Shown here: positions 1 through 8,500 of the stretch, piece by piece
Layout of the letters: each line of letters opens with the position of its first letter
How positions within the stretch are numbered: the first letter of the stretch is position 1
Source: an uncultured Pelagibacteraceae bacterium
Lineage (GTDB): Bacteria > Pseudomonadota > Alphaproteobacteria > Pelagibacterales > Pelagibacteraceae
Assembly: GCA_902539195.1 (NCBI GenBank)
Contig: CACBHZ010000006.1
Coordinates: forward strand, 1 to 41,255
Reading direction: 5' to 3'
Length of the DNA stretch: 41,255 nucleotides
Translations under genes and position numbers: made by a program
Notes under the pieces: generated by a model
What the model was told of the DNA's origin: nothing
Seen by the model: the letters and a program-made list of their open reading frames with translations, nothing else
Database searches by the model: none

Positions 1-290
1 CTACTGATGCTATTGGAATGGGAATAAATATGGATCTAAATAATGTTTATTTCTCAAACATAAAAAAGTTTGATGGAAAAAAAATTAGAAGGTTAAAAAT
101 CTCAGAAATTGGACAAATTTCAGGAAGAGCTGGCAGATATTTAAATGATGGTAGTTTTGGTATTACGGGAGATTGTGACGAAATTAATCCAGAGGAAATT
201 GAGTTTTTGGAAAATCATAATTTTCCTGAAATACAGCATATATTTTGGAGAAATTCTAATTTGAACTTTAACAATAAAGAGAATCTATAG
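1..290 (+). CDS. SUV3-like DExH RNA helicase, internal/C-terminal fragment (5' end outside window, 3' end truncated)
   Basis: The reading frame is open from the first base of the window and begins inside helicase motif V (TDAIGMGINMD) followed by motif VI (QISGRAGRY). These are hallmarks of the SUV3/MgpS branch of superfamily 2 helicases, which unwind RNA or RNA/DNA duplexes using ATP. The motif after it (FWRNSNLNFN) is, from memory, typical of the alphaproteobacterial version of this protein, which then continues for several hundred residues. Here the frame stops at 288-290, only about 67 residues after motif VI, and the DNA switches directly into an aminotransferase in another frame. The helicase is therefore cut off at its 3' end. 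Family assignment is good; whether the truncated product works is doubtful. Confidence 0.75.
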   Translation, partial: TDAIGMGINMDLNNVYFSNIKKFDGKKIRRLKISEIGQISGRAGRYLNDGSFGITGDCDEINPEEIEFLENHNFPEIQHIFWRNSNLNFNNKENL

Positions 291-300
291 CAAAATATGA
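275..300. other. Junction between truncated helicase and truncated aminotransferase
   Basis: The last helicase codons (N-K-E-N-L, stop 288-290) lie on the same bases as aminotransferase-like codons in another frame (R-E-S-I-A-K-Y from 278). That second frame is blocked by a TAA at 275-277. Neither gene has its natural end here and there is no intergenic spacer. About ten bases around 278-288 can be read as belonging to either gene, which fits joining through short microhomology. The join could be a real deletion in the chromosome or an assembly or amplification chimera; the sequence alone cannot decide. Confidence 0.6.
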
Positions 301-367
301 GTCAAAAAAGAAAAATTACAATTTTAAATCAGATCAGGTCGTAGTAGGCCCTGGTACAAAAGAGCTA

Positions 368-1294
368 ATGTTCTTGATGCATTTAGCATTTGAAGGCGAA
401 GTTTTGTTACCAGCACCCAGTTGGGTATCATATAAGCCACAATCCATTATAGCTAAAAATAACCATCATTGGATACAAACATCTGCTGAAAACAATTGGT
501 TTCCTAAAGCTGAAGAAATAGAAAAAATTATTTTAAAAAAACCAGATAAAAAATACCTCTTATTTCTTAATTCTCCAAATAACCCATCAGGACAAGTATG
601 CAAAAATTTAAAAGAAATTTCTTTAGTAATAAAAAAATATAATATTTTAGTTTTATCAGATGAAATTTATTCTGAATTAACATTTGATGAAAATTATATT
701 TCTATTTTCGAACACTGCACTGATAACGTCATAATAAGTAACGGACTTAGTAAATGGTGTGGTGCAGGAGGATGGAGACTTGGGTATTTTATAATACCGA
801 AGGAAAAAATTGAATTACTTAAATCTATGAAAGTTTTAGCTAGTGAAACATTTTCTGCGGTAAGTTCACCAATCCAGTTTGCTGCAATATCTGCTTTTAA
901 TGCCAATCATGAACAATATATTTTAAAATCAAAAAAAATTCTTAAAGCTGTTGGAGAGTACGTATATAGAAATTTATCATCTAACAATATTATTATGAAC
1001 AAACCAATGGGAGGCTTTTATTTATTGCCTGAATTTTTGAACAAAAAATTTGATAGTTCTTCTATTTTATGTGATGAAATTTTAACTAACTTAAATATTG
1101 CTTTACTCCCAGGAAGTGATTTTGGATTTGATCAAAAAAAAATGATAGTTCGTTTAAGTTTTACAGACTTTGACGGAGATAAATTCATGAAAAATATTAG
1201 TGAAAAAACAGATATTAGTGATGAATTAATAAAATTGTACGCGCCAAAGGTTGTTGAAGGAGTTGATAAATTAAAATCTTGGGTTGAAAATTAA
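368..1294 (+). CDS. PLP-dependent class I/II aminotransferase, N-terminally truncated (probable pseudogene)
   Basis: Fold-type I aminotransferase, aspartate-aminotransferase-like. Visible family motifs are LNSPNNPSG, the cofactor aspartate in LVLSDEIYSE, the PLP-lysine segment NGLSKWCGAGGWRLG, and the substrate-carboxylate arginine near the end (IVRLSF). From residue 1 (ATG at 368) it is 308 aa, while the family is usually about 390-400 aa. Homologous sequence runs upstream of this ATG without a stop back to 278 (ending S-D-Q-V-V-V-G-P-G-T-K-E-L), so ATG 368 lies inside the fold and is not a natural start. The first 80 or so residues, including the N-terminal arm, are missing at the junction with the helicase fragment. 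There is no internal frameshift, so any loss is recent or artificial. The TAXI transporter lies downstream; substrate unknown. Confidence 0.75.
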   Translation: MFLMHLAFEGEVLLPAPSWVSYKPQSIIAKNNHHWIQTSAENNWFPKAEEIEKIILKKPDKKYLLFLNSPNNPSGQVCKNLKEISLVIKKYNILVLSDEIYSELTFDENYISIFEHCTDNVIISNGLSKWCGAGGWRLGYFIIPKEKIELLKSMKVLASETFSAVSSPIQFAAISAFNANHEQYILKSKKILKAVGEYVYRNLSSNNIIMNKPMGGFYLLPEFLNKKFDSSSILCDEILTNLNIALLPGSDFGFDQKKMIVRLSFTDFDGDKFMKNISEKTDISDELIKLYAPKVVEGVDKLKSWVEN

Positions 1295-1402
1295 TAATCA
1301 ACTAAAAAATTCCTTAATTACCAATACTTATATTTACTGAATTTACTAGACACTCGAAGTAATTAATAGTTAGATTTGATTTTAAAACTTTAGAGAGGGT
1401 AT

Positions 1403-2410
1403 ATGAAAAAAATATTATCAACAATATCAAGCTCTTTGATTATATTTGCTGCTATATTTTCATTCGGATCAATAGCAAAATCAGCAGAGTTTTTTACAAT
1501 AGGCACAGGAGGACCAACTGGAGTTTATTTTCAGACAGGAAACGCTATTTGTAAAATGTTACACAAATCAGCAATTAGTGCTGAACATGGTAGAAAAAAA
1601 GGTATGAAAGATAAAGCTTACAGATGTACCGCTCCTTCAACAGGAGGCTCAAATTATAACATCGGACAAATAAAAGATGGCGAGTTTCAATTTGGTGTAG
1701 CACAATCTGACTGGCAATATCATGCCTACAATGGATCAAGCAAATGGGAAGGGAAACAATTCAAAAATTTAAGAGCTGTTTTCTCAGTACATAATGAGCC
1801 ATTTCAAATCTGGGCTAGAAAAAAGGCAAAAGTAAAAGATTTTATGGGTCTTAAAGGAAAAGTAGTAAACATTGGAAATCCAGGTTCTGGTCAAAGAGGA
1901 ACAATGGAAGAATTAATGAAAGCTATGGGAGTTGACAATAGTTTCTTTAAATCAGTTACTGAGCTAACATCCTCAGAGCAAGTAAAAGCTCTATGTGATG
2001 GTAAAATTGATGCGTTTGGATATTCAGTAGGCTTTCCAAATGGAGCAATGGAACAAGCAGCAACATGTGCAGCTAAAGCTATGCCGATCAATTTAACAGG
2101 AGATGTAATTGATGGAATTATTAGTGGAGCTGATTATTATGCATCTGCAACAATTCCAAAAGGTACTTATACTAAACAGAAAAAAGATGTGACTACATTC
2201 GGTGTTAAAGCTACTGTAGTAACAAGTGTAGATGTATCTGAAGATTTAGTTTATCAAGTTACAAAAGCTGTTTTTGAAAATTTTGATGATTTTAGAAAAC
2301 AACATCCAGCTTTTGCTCCTTTAGAGAAAAAAAATATGATAGCTGATGGTTTATCAGCACCACTTCATCCTGGAGCTGTTAAATACTACAAAGAAGCTGG
2401 TTTAATGTAA
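1403..2410 (+). CDS. TRAP transporter solute-binding subunit, TAXI family
   Basis: Periplasmic substrate-binding protein of a TAXI-type tripartite ATP-independent transporter, which delivers ligand to a membrane permease for sodium- or proton-driven import. Residues 1-28 form a signal peptide (Lys-rich start, hydrophobic core, AKSA then cleavage before E29). The mature protein opens with the family signature IGTGGPTGVYFQTG and contains G-N-P-G-S-G-Q-R-G in the ligand region; length 335 aa is normal. A purine-rich ribosome site (AGAGAGGG) lies just before the ATG. An intrinsic terminator follows, and the cognate permease starts 69 bases downstream. The upstream 108 bases probably contain its promoter, but no convincing box could be chosen. 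Ligands of the TAXI family are mostly unknown, so none is assigned. Confidence 0.93.
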   Translation: MKKILSTISSSLIIFAAIFSFGSIAKSAEFFTIGTGGPTGVYFQTGNAICKMLHKSAISAEHGRKKGMKDKAYRCTAPSTGGSNYNIGQIKDGEFQFGVAQSDWQYHAYNGSSKWEGKQFKNLRAVFSVHNEPFQIWARKKAKVKDFMGLKGKVVNIGNPGSGQRGTMEELMKAMGVDNSFFKSVTELTSSEQVKALCDGKIDAFGYSVGFPNGAMEQAATCAAKAMPINLTGDVIDGIISGADYYASATIPKGTYTKQKKDVTTFGVKATVVTSVDVSEDLVYQVTKAVFENFDDFRKQHPAFAPLEKKNMIADGLSAPLHPGAVKYYKEAGLM

Positions 2411-2433
2411 TTAAATCTATATAAAAAAAATTG

Positions 2434-2465
2434 AGGCCCAATATATCTATTGGGCCTTTTTTTTT
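2434..2465 (+). terminator. Intrinsic terminator between TAXI binding protein and permease
   Basis: A perfect 10-bp stem (AGGCCCAATA at 2434-2443 pairing with TATTGGGCCT at 2448-2457) encloses the four-base loop TATC and is followed by nine T residues (2457-2465). This is the strongest hairpin seen in the window and is exceptional in such AT-rich DNA. It sits inside the transporter operon, 15 bases before the permease start. It most likely ends or stabilises transcripts of the binding protein so that it is made in excess over the permease. Confidence 0.92.
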
Positions 2466-2479
2466 ATATATTAAGCTGA

Positions 2480-4801
2480 ATGTCAGCAGACATAGAAAAA
2501 AAAATTGAAAATAAGATTAAAGAAGATCTTTCTCCTACAAGAAACCTATCAGGATTTCATTTAAAGTTAGTTGCAGTTATTGCAATAACCTGGTCTTTAT
2601 TTCAGCTTTGGTATGCTTCTCCATTTCCATTTTGGCTTAATTTTGGAATGTTTAAAGGTTTACCTGCTAGAGCAATTCATCTTGGTTTTGCACTTTTGTT
2701 AGCTTTTTTAATATTTCCATATGCACGGGGTAAAAAAGTAAATTTTATAGATATATTAATTGCGATAACAGGTGCGGTTTGTTGTTTATATATTTATTTT
2801 TTTTATGATCAATTAGTAGATAGGGGTGGAATATTACTTAAAATAAATCTTTCCGACAATTTTACTATTCCAATTGAGTTAATACTCGGAATAATTGGAA
2901 TATTAATTCTTCTAGAGGCTACACGTAGAGTAATAGGCATTCCATTAGTCGTTATTGCGGTTTGTTTTTTGTTATTTTCTTATTTTGGTCAATATGCACC
3001 AGATATAATTTCACATGGTGGATTATCATTAAAACGTCTAGTTGGTTTTCAATGGTTTGATCAAGAAGCAATTTTTGGAATCCCAATAGGTGTTTCTGTT
3101 GATTTCATTTTTCTCTTTGTACTTTTTGGAGCACTTTTAGAAACTGCTGGAGGAGGCAAATATTTTTTAGATTTAGCTTTTGCAATGGTTGGAAAAATGC
3201 GAGGTGGTCCTGCCAAAGCAGCTATTCTTGGATCTGGTATGACAGGATTAATCTCAGGATCATCAATTGCTAATACAGTTACAACTGGAACATTTACAAT
3301 TCCAATTATGAAAAAGACAGGTTTTTCAAAAGAAAAAGCGGGTGCAATCGAAGTATCTTCATCAGTTAATGGTCAAATAATGCCTCCAGTTATGGGAGCA
3401 GCAGCTTTTGTGATGGCAAGTTTTATTGGAGTTACATATTTTGAAGTTGTCAAACATGCTTTTTTACCAGCTATAATTTCTTACATTGCACTATTTTATA
3501 TATCTCACCTTGAAGCGCTTAAATTAAATTTAAAAGGTATGGATGAAAACGATATTCCAAAATTAAAAAAAACATTTTTTGAAGGAATACATTTTTTAGT
3601 TCCAATATTCGTTCTCATATATCTACTGGTTTATATGAGGCTTACAGCTTCTTACTCTATTTTTTTTGCAACAATAACATTAATTATAGTCAATCTTTTA
3701 AATAAATTTTTCAAAGAAAAGAATTTTAAGAATGCTTTAATATATTGGTATAACCAAACTGTTGTTGGTTTCGAAAAGGGCGCCTTGAATATGGTTAGTG
3801 TCGGAATAGCAATTGCAACAGCAGGTATTATAGTTGGTGCAGTTGGATCTACAGGTTTGAGCACTAATTTAATAATCGTAATCGAGTCGATTGCAAAAGA
3901 TAATGTTATTATTCTTTTATTTTTGACTATTATTTTGTGTTTACTGCTGGGTATGGGTTTACCAACTACGGCAAACTATGTTGTTGTAGCGTCTCTAATG
4001 GCAACTGTTCTTGTTGATGTTGGAAATGCATCAGGATTTATTTTTCCTTTAATTGCGGTTCATTTATTCGTATTCTATTTTGGTCTAATGGCAGACGTAA
4101 CACCTCCAGTTGGCTTAGCATCTTACGCAGCAGCAGCTATTTCTGGTGGAGACCCATTAAGAACAGGAGCCCAGGCATTTTGGTATAGTCTGAGAACAGG
4201 AATACTTCCTATTGTATTCTTATTTAACAGCGAGTTATTATTAATTGGTATTGAAAGTATATGGCATGGCTTAATGGTCATAGCAACTTCATTGATTGGG
4301 ATTTTAGTATTTACTTCTGCTACTCAGGGGTGGTTTATAAATAAACTGAGATGGTATGAGATTATTATTTTTTTAATAATTTCAATATCATTATTATCTC
4401 CAGAATTTGTTCTAAATAAAGTTTACCCAAAATATAACTATTTAAGTATGGAAGAAATAAACAAAAAACAGTTTGATTATAATAAAGAGATAAGAATTAA
4501 AATTACTAGACTTACAGAGTACGGCGAAAGATATAAATTATTTGTAATTGAAAAAAATAGTTTTGATGAAAATTTCAGTTTAGATGATTATGGAATGAGC
4601 TTAGTTGTAGAAGATAAAAAAACCATAATTGATACTTTAAAATGGAATGGAATTGCAAAAAAATCTGGTTTAGATATGGGAGATATTATTAATGAATTTA
4701 AAATTGAAAATCAGAATAGACCAAAAAAAGAAATAATTTATCTTGTCGCTCTTATTCTTTTATCAATCTTTGGTTATTTAAATATAAGAAGAAGAATTTA
4801 G
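2480..4801 (+). CDS. TRAP transporter fused permease (4TM/12TM, DctQM-type) with C-terminal DUF3394-like domain
   Basis: Inner-membrane permease of the TAXI TRAP system, with the small and large membrane subunits fused in one 773-aa chain. Several hydrophobic segments lie in residues 1-180. The DctM-like core follows, with family signatures such as GLISGSSIANTVTTGTF, NGQIMPPVMGAAAFVMA and GMGLPTTANYVVVASLMA. After the last core helices, about residues 650-750 form a soluble stretch containing K-S-G-L-D-M-G-D-I-I-N, resembling the DUF3394 tail found in TAXI 4TM/12TM permeases and somewhat like a PDZ repeat; a final helix and basic tail (NIRRRI) end the protein. Translation starts 15 bases after the terminator T-run with no obvious Shine-Dalgarno site. 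The last four bases overlap the convergent thioesterase. Confidence 0.93.
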   Translation: MSADIEKKIENKIKEDLSPTRNLSGFHLKLVAVIAITWSLFQLWYASPFPFWLNFGMFKGLPARAIHLGFALLLAFLIFPYARGKKVNFIDILIAITGAVCCLYIYFFYDQLVDRGGILLKINLSDNFTIPIELILGIIGILILLEATRRVIGIPLVVIAVCFLLFSYFGQYAPDIISHGGLSLKRLVGFQWFDQEAIFGIPIGVSVDFIFLFVLFGALLETAGGGKYFLDLAFAMVGKMRGGPAKAAILGSGMTGLISGSSIANTVTTGTFTIPIMKKTGFSKEKAGAIEVSSSVNGQIMPPVMGAAAFVMASFIGVTYFEVVKHAFLPAIISYIALFYISHLEALKLNLKGMDENDIPKLKKTFFEGIHFLVPIFVLIYLLVYMRLTASYSIFFATITLIIVNLLNKFFKEKNFKNALIYWYNQTVVGFEKGALNMVSVGIAIATAGIIVGAVGSTGLSTNLIIVIESIAKDNVIILLFLTIILCLLLGMGLPTTANYVVVASLMATVLVDVGNASGFIFPLIAVHLFVFYFGLMADVTPPVGLASYAAAAISGGDPLRTGAQAFWYSLRTGILPIVFLFNSELLLIGIESIWHGLMVIATSLIGILVFTSATQGWFINKLRWYEIIIFLIISISLLSPEFVLNKVYPKYNYLSMEEINKKQFDYNKEIRIKITRLTEYGERYKLFVIEKNSFDENFSLDDYGMSLVVEDKKTIIDTLKWNGIAKKSGLDMGDIINEFKIENQNRPKKEIIYLVALILLSIFGYLNIRRRI

Positions 4802-5217
4802 CTTAGACCTGCATGGGGTAACTTACGTTGAAGTATTTTCCAAATACCTGTAGCTGATGCAATTATTTTACCTTTACATTCTAAATAGCACTCTAAAAAA
4901 ACCATGCTTTTTGTTTTTTTTTTAATTTTTACATATCCAAAAATTTCATCACCAATAGTTGAAGGTCCGATAAAGTTAATATTAAGTGTTATAGTTACAC
5001 AAGGTTGATTACCCGAAATTCTATGGGCTCCAGATCCACACCCGGTATCTATGATCGATGCTATATACCCACCATGAGTTATGCCAGCTCTGTTAAGATG
5101 GTTTTTTTTTATTTTAGTTTTAAATTCATATTTAGTTTTTGAGATATCTCTTAGTAGCAAACCACCATTGTGTCTCATGAAACCTTTTTTAACGCTAATT
5201 TGTTTAAATTTTTTCAT
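4798..5217 (-). CDS. PaaI-like hotdog-fold acyl-CoA thioesterase
   Basis: 139-aa single hotdog-domain protein of the PaaI/4HBT-related thioesterase family, expected to hydrolyse acyl- or aryl-CoA thioesters in the cytoplasm as a homotetramer. The active-site region is visible at residues 39-62: N39 and H40, then THGG (47-50) and D57 in SIIDTGCG, matching the family layout of N/H, HGG and an acidic residue on the central helix. Its ATG overlaps the TAA of an upstream 27-codon reading frame (TAATG), which suggests translational coupling. That frame follows tRNA-Arg directly. The stop overlaps the permease stop by four bases in convergent orientation. The substrate cannot be told from sequence. 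Confidence 0.85.
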   Translation of the reverse strand: MKKFKQISVKKGFMRHNGGLLLRDISKTKYEFKTKIKKNHLNRAGITHGGYIASIIDTGCGSGAHRISGNQPCVTITLNINFIGPSTIGDEIFGYVKIKKKTKSMVFLECYLECKGKIIASATGIWKILQRKLPHAGLS

Positions 5218-5300
5218 TAAATTATTAAAGTTATTAAAAATAATATTATTAACACTATTACAAAAAAATAAATTACAGATTTTTGCAAAGATATTTTCAT
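5217..5300 (-). CDS. 27-aa single-pass membrane micropeptide upstream of thioesterase
   Basis: A short frame on the minus strand encodes 27 residues starting MKISLQKSVIYFF and running as an almost unbroken Val/Ile/Leu/Phe helix to ITLII, so it would be one membrane span with a positively charged N-terminus inside. Just upstream is AAAGGAAGGAAAA, one of the best Shine-Dalgarno sequences in the window, spaced normally from the ATG. The stop codon shares one base with the thioesterase ATG (TAATG), the same junction used between several real genes here. Only 13 bases separate the ATG from the tRNA-Arg CCA end. It could be a functional micropeptide, a leader that couples thioesterase translation, or chance. 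I recognise no family. Confidence 0.55.
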   Translation of the reverse strand: MKISLQKSVIYFFVIVLIILFLITLII

Positions 5301-5313
5301 TTTTCCTTCCTTT

Positions 5314-5390
5314 TGGTGCGCCTGCTAGGAGTCGAACCCAGAACCTCCTGGTCCGTAGCCAAGCGCTCTATCCAATTGAGCTACAGGCGC
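5314..5390 (-). tRNA. tRNA-Arg (anticodon ACG)
   Basis: The minus strand folds into a full cloverleaf: acceptor GCGCCTG/CAGGCGC, D-arm GCTC...GAGC, anticodon arm CTTGG-CTACGGA-CCAGG with anticodon ACG, T-arm CTGGG-TTCGACT-CCTAG, discriminator A and an encoded CCA end (5314-5316). The A34 is expected to be converted to inosine by TadA, allowing CGU/CGC/CGA decoding. It lies divergent from aceE and directly upstream of the micropeptide/thioesterase pair, with no room for a promoter in between. Confidence 0.97.
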
Positions 5391-5501
5391 TAAATATAAT
5401 CTATTCTTTTAACATTTATTATTAATTTTACTAAATTTTAATAATGGTCAAAAATATACATCTATTAAAAGTAAATAATATATATATATACAAGTAGCGA
5501 A

Positions 5502-8500
5502 ATGAGTGAAAAATTACTAGTTCCAGATATTGGAGATTTTGAAGAAGTAGAAATCATAGAAATTCTTGTAAAAGAAGGAGATAAAATCTCTAAAAATGAC
5601 CCTGTAATAACTTTAGAAAGTGATAAATCAAGTGTTGAAGTACCATCTGCTTTTGAAGGTGTTGTAGATAGTATTAACATAAAGATTGGTGATAAAGTTT
5701 CTAAAGGAGATTTGATACTAACATTATCCTCTGAGAATGGAACTAAGCAAAAACAAGAAACTATTGAAAAGATACCACCTGCAACGGAAAAAATAATTGC
5801 CGAAGCGGAAAATTCTAATGGATATAATAATTCTGAATTAGATACGAGTACAAATAAAGAGATCAAAGTAGAAAATACACAAGTAGAAGAACATAATGAA
5901 AGATTAGAAATAGTTCAAAATAATAATGATATTGATCCTCAAGAGACAAAAGAATGGTTAGAATCTTTGTCTGCCGTAGTACACTCCGAAGGACCTGAGA
6001 GAGCTCATTTTTTAATTAAACAATTAATTGATCAGGCGTATAAAGAGGGATCAAATATACCCTACACCCAAAATACACCATACATAAACACTATACCAGC
6101 AGATGAAGAGATAAAATCTCCAGGCGATCAAAATATCGAAAGAAAAATCAGAGCACTAATTCGATGGAATTCAGCAGTGATGGTTGTCAGAGCAAACATG
6201 AGAGATCCTTCATTAGGAGGTCACATTGGGACATTTGCTTCAGCAGCAACTCTTTATGATATAGGAATGAATCATTTTTGGAGAGCAAAAAGCAATAAAT
6301 TTGGTGGAGATTTAATTTATTTCCAAGGACATTCAGCGCCAGGTATTTACGCTAGAGCTTTTTTGGAAGGAAGACTTGACGAGAAGCAATTAGATAGATT
6401 CAGACAGGAAGTTTACCCAGGAGGTTTGTCATCTTATCCTCATCCATGGCTGATGCCTAAGTTTTGGCAGTTTCCAACTGTTTCCATGGGTCTTGGACCA
6501 ATGATGGCAACCTATCAGGCAAGATTTATGAAATATCTTATTAATAGAAAATTAATAAAAGATGAGAATAGAAAAGTTTGGTCTTTCTTAGGGGATGGTG
6601 AAATAGACGAGCCAGAAGCTCTAGGATCTATTGGTTTAGCAGCAAGAGAAAAGTTAGATAACTTGATTTATGTTGTGAACTGCAACCTACAAAGATTAGA
6701 TGGTCCAGTAAGAGGCAATGGTAAAATTATTCAAGAATTAGAAGGAATTTTTAGAGGAGCTGGATGGAATGTTATAAAAGTCATTTGGGGATCATATTGG
6801 GATCCCTTACTCGCAAATGATAAATCAGGTTTACTTGTAAAAAGAATGAACGAAGCAGTTGATGGAGAATACCAAGCCTTTAAAGCAAAAGGAGGTTTAT
6901 ATGTTAGAGATAACTTCTTTGGGAAATACCCTGAACTTAAAAATCTAGTTGCAAGTTATACGGATAGCGATATTTGGAAATTAAATAGAGGCGGTCACGA
7001 CCCGCATAAAGTTTATGCTGCTTATCATAAAGCTATTAATACAAAAGACAGACCAACAGTTATATTAGCTAAAACAATAAAAGGATACGGTATGGGAAAA
7101 TCTGGTGAAAGTATAAATACAACCCATCAGCAAAAAAAATTAGGTGTAGATGATTTGCTATATTATAGAGATAGATTTGATGTTCCATTAACAGATGAAC
7201 AAGTCAAAAATATAGAATACTTTAGACCTGATGAAAATTCAGAGGAAATAAAATACTTAAAAAAAAGAAGATTGGCTTTAGGAGGATATATTCCTGAGAG
7301 ATCATCTTTTTCTAAACCAATCAAAACACCAAGTAATGATATTTTTGACTTTATGAAAAAATCAACCGGTGAAAAAGAAATGTCAACTACTATGGCACTT
7401 GTTAGGATGTTGACGAATTTGTTAAGAGATAAAAATGTTGCTCCAAGACTTGTTCCAATAATCCCTGATGAAGCAAGAACATTTGGTATGGAAGGTTTTT
7501 TCCAAAAAATAGGTATATATGCTCATGAAGGTCAAAAATATGAGCCAGAGGACTCAGCTCAATTAAGCTCTTACAAGGAAGAGAAAAGTGGTCAAGTTTT
7601 AGAGGAAGGAATAAATGAGGCTGGATCCATGGCATCATGGATAGCTGCAGGAACATCGTATTCAAATCATGATGTAGAGATGATACCAATTTATCTTTTT
7701 TATTCTATGTTTGGTTTTCAAAGAACTGGCGATTTCGCGTGGGCAGCTGGAGATAGTCAAACAAGAGGATTTCTAATTGGAGCTACAGCTGGAAGAACAA
7801 CTTTAGCTGGAGAAGGCCTTCAACACCAAGATGGTCACAGTCATTTATTAGCATCAACAATTCCAAATTGTGTTTCTTATGATCCAACCTTTCATTATGA
7901 ATTAGCTACAATTTTTAAAGAAGGTTTAAGAAGAATGCATGAAAAACATGAAAATATTTTTTACTATATTACAACAATGAATGAAAATTACTCTCATCCA
8001 GAGATGCCCAAAGATTGTGAAGAAGGCATATTAAAAGGGATGTATAAAATAAAAGATTTCAGCAAGAATAAAAAAAATAAGATTCAATTATTGGGTTCAG
8101 GAACAATTTTAAGAGAGATGATTGAAGCAGCAGAAATTTTACAAAATGAATATCAAGTTGATAGTGAAGTATGGAGTGTTACCAGTTTTAATGAATTAAG
8201 AAGAGATGGACTTGAAACAGAAAGGTATAATTTGCTTAATCCAGGAGGAGAGAAAAAAATCTCTTACGTTGAAAAATGCCTTGGAAAAACCGAAGGTCCT
8301 ATTTTAGCAGCTTCAGATTACATGAGAATGAATTCTGACCAAATTAGACCTTACATAAATAAAAGTTTTTATTCATTGGGTACAGATGGATTTGGTAGAA
8401 GTGATACGAGAAAAAATCTAAGAAAATTTTTTGAAGTCGATAAAGAGCATATAGTTGCATATGGCTTAAGTATTTTATCTAATGAACAGTTAATTGCTTC

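Noticed and set aside
5314-5390. tRNA-Arg as a possible integration (att) site
   Set aside because: No integrase, no repeated tRNA 3' end and no foreign-looking DNA nearby; both flanks are ordinary genes.
5081-5425. Plus-strand 114-codon frame across thioesterase and tRNA-Arg
   Set aside because: It runs antisense through a certain tRNA and the thioesterase and has no family resemblance.
5478-5489. TATATATATATA run before aceE as a functional repeat
   Set aside because: A dinucleotide run this short is expected in such AT-rich DNA; at most it is part of the promoter.
5465-5866. 133-codon minus-strand frame over the aceE start
   Set aside because: It mirrors the lipoyl domain codons, and a similar shadow appears opposite the aceF lipoyl domain (8551-8949), showing it arises from the sense codons.
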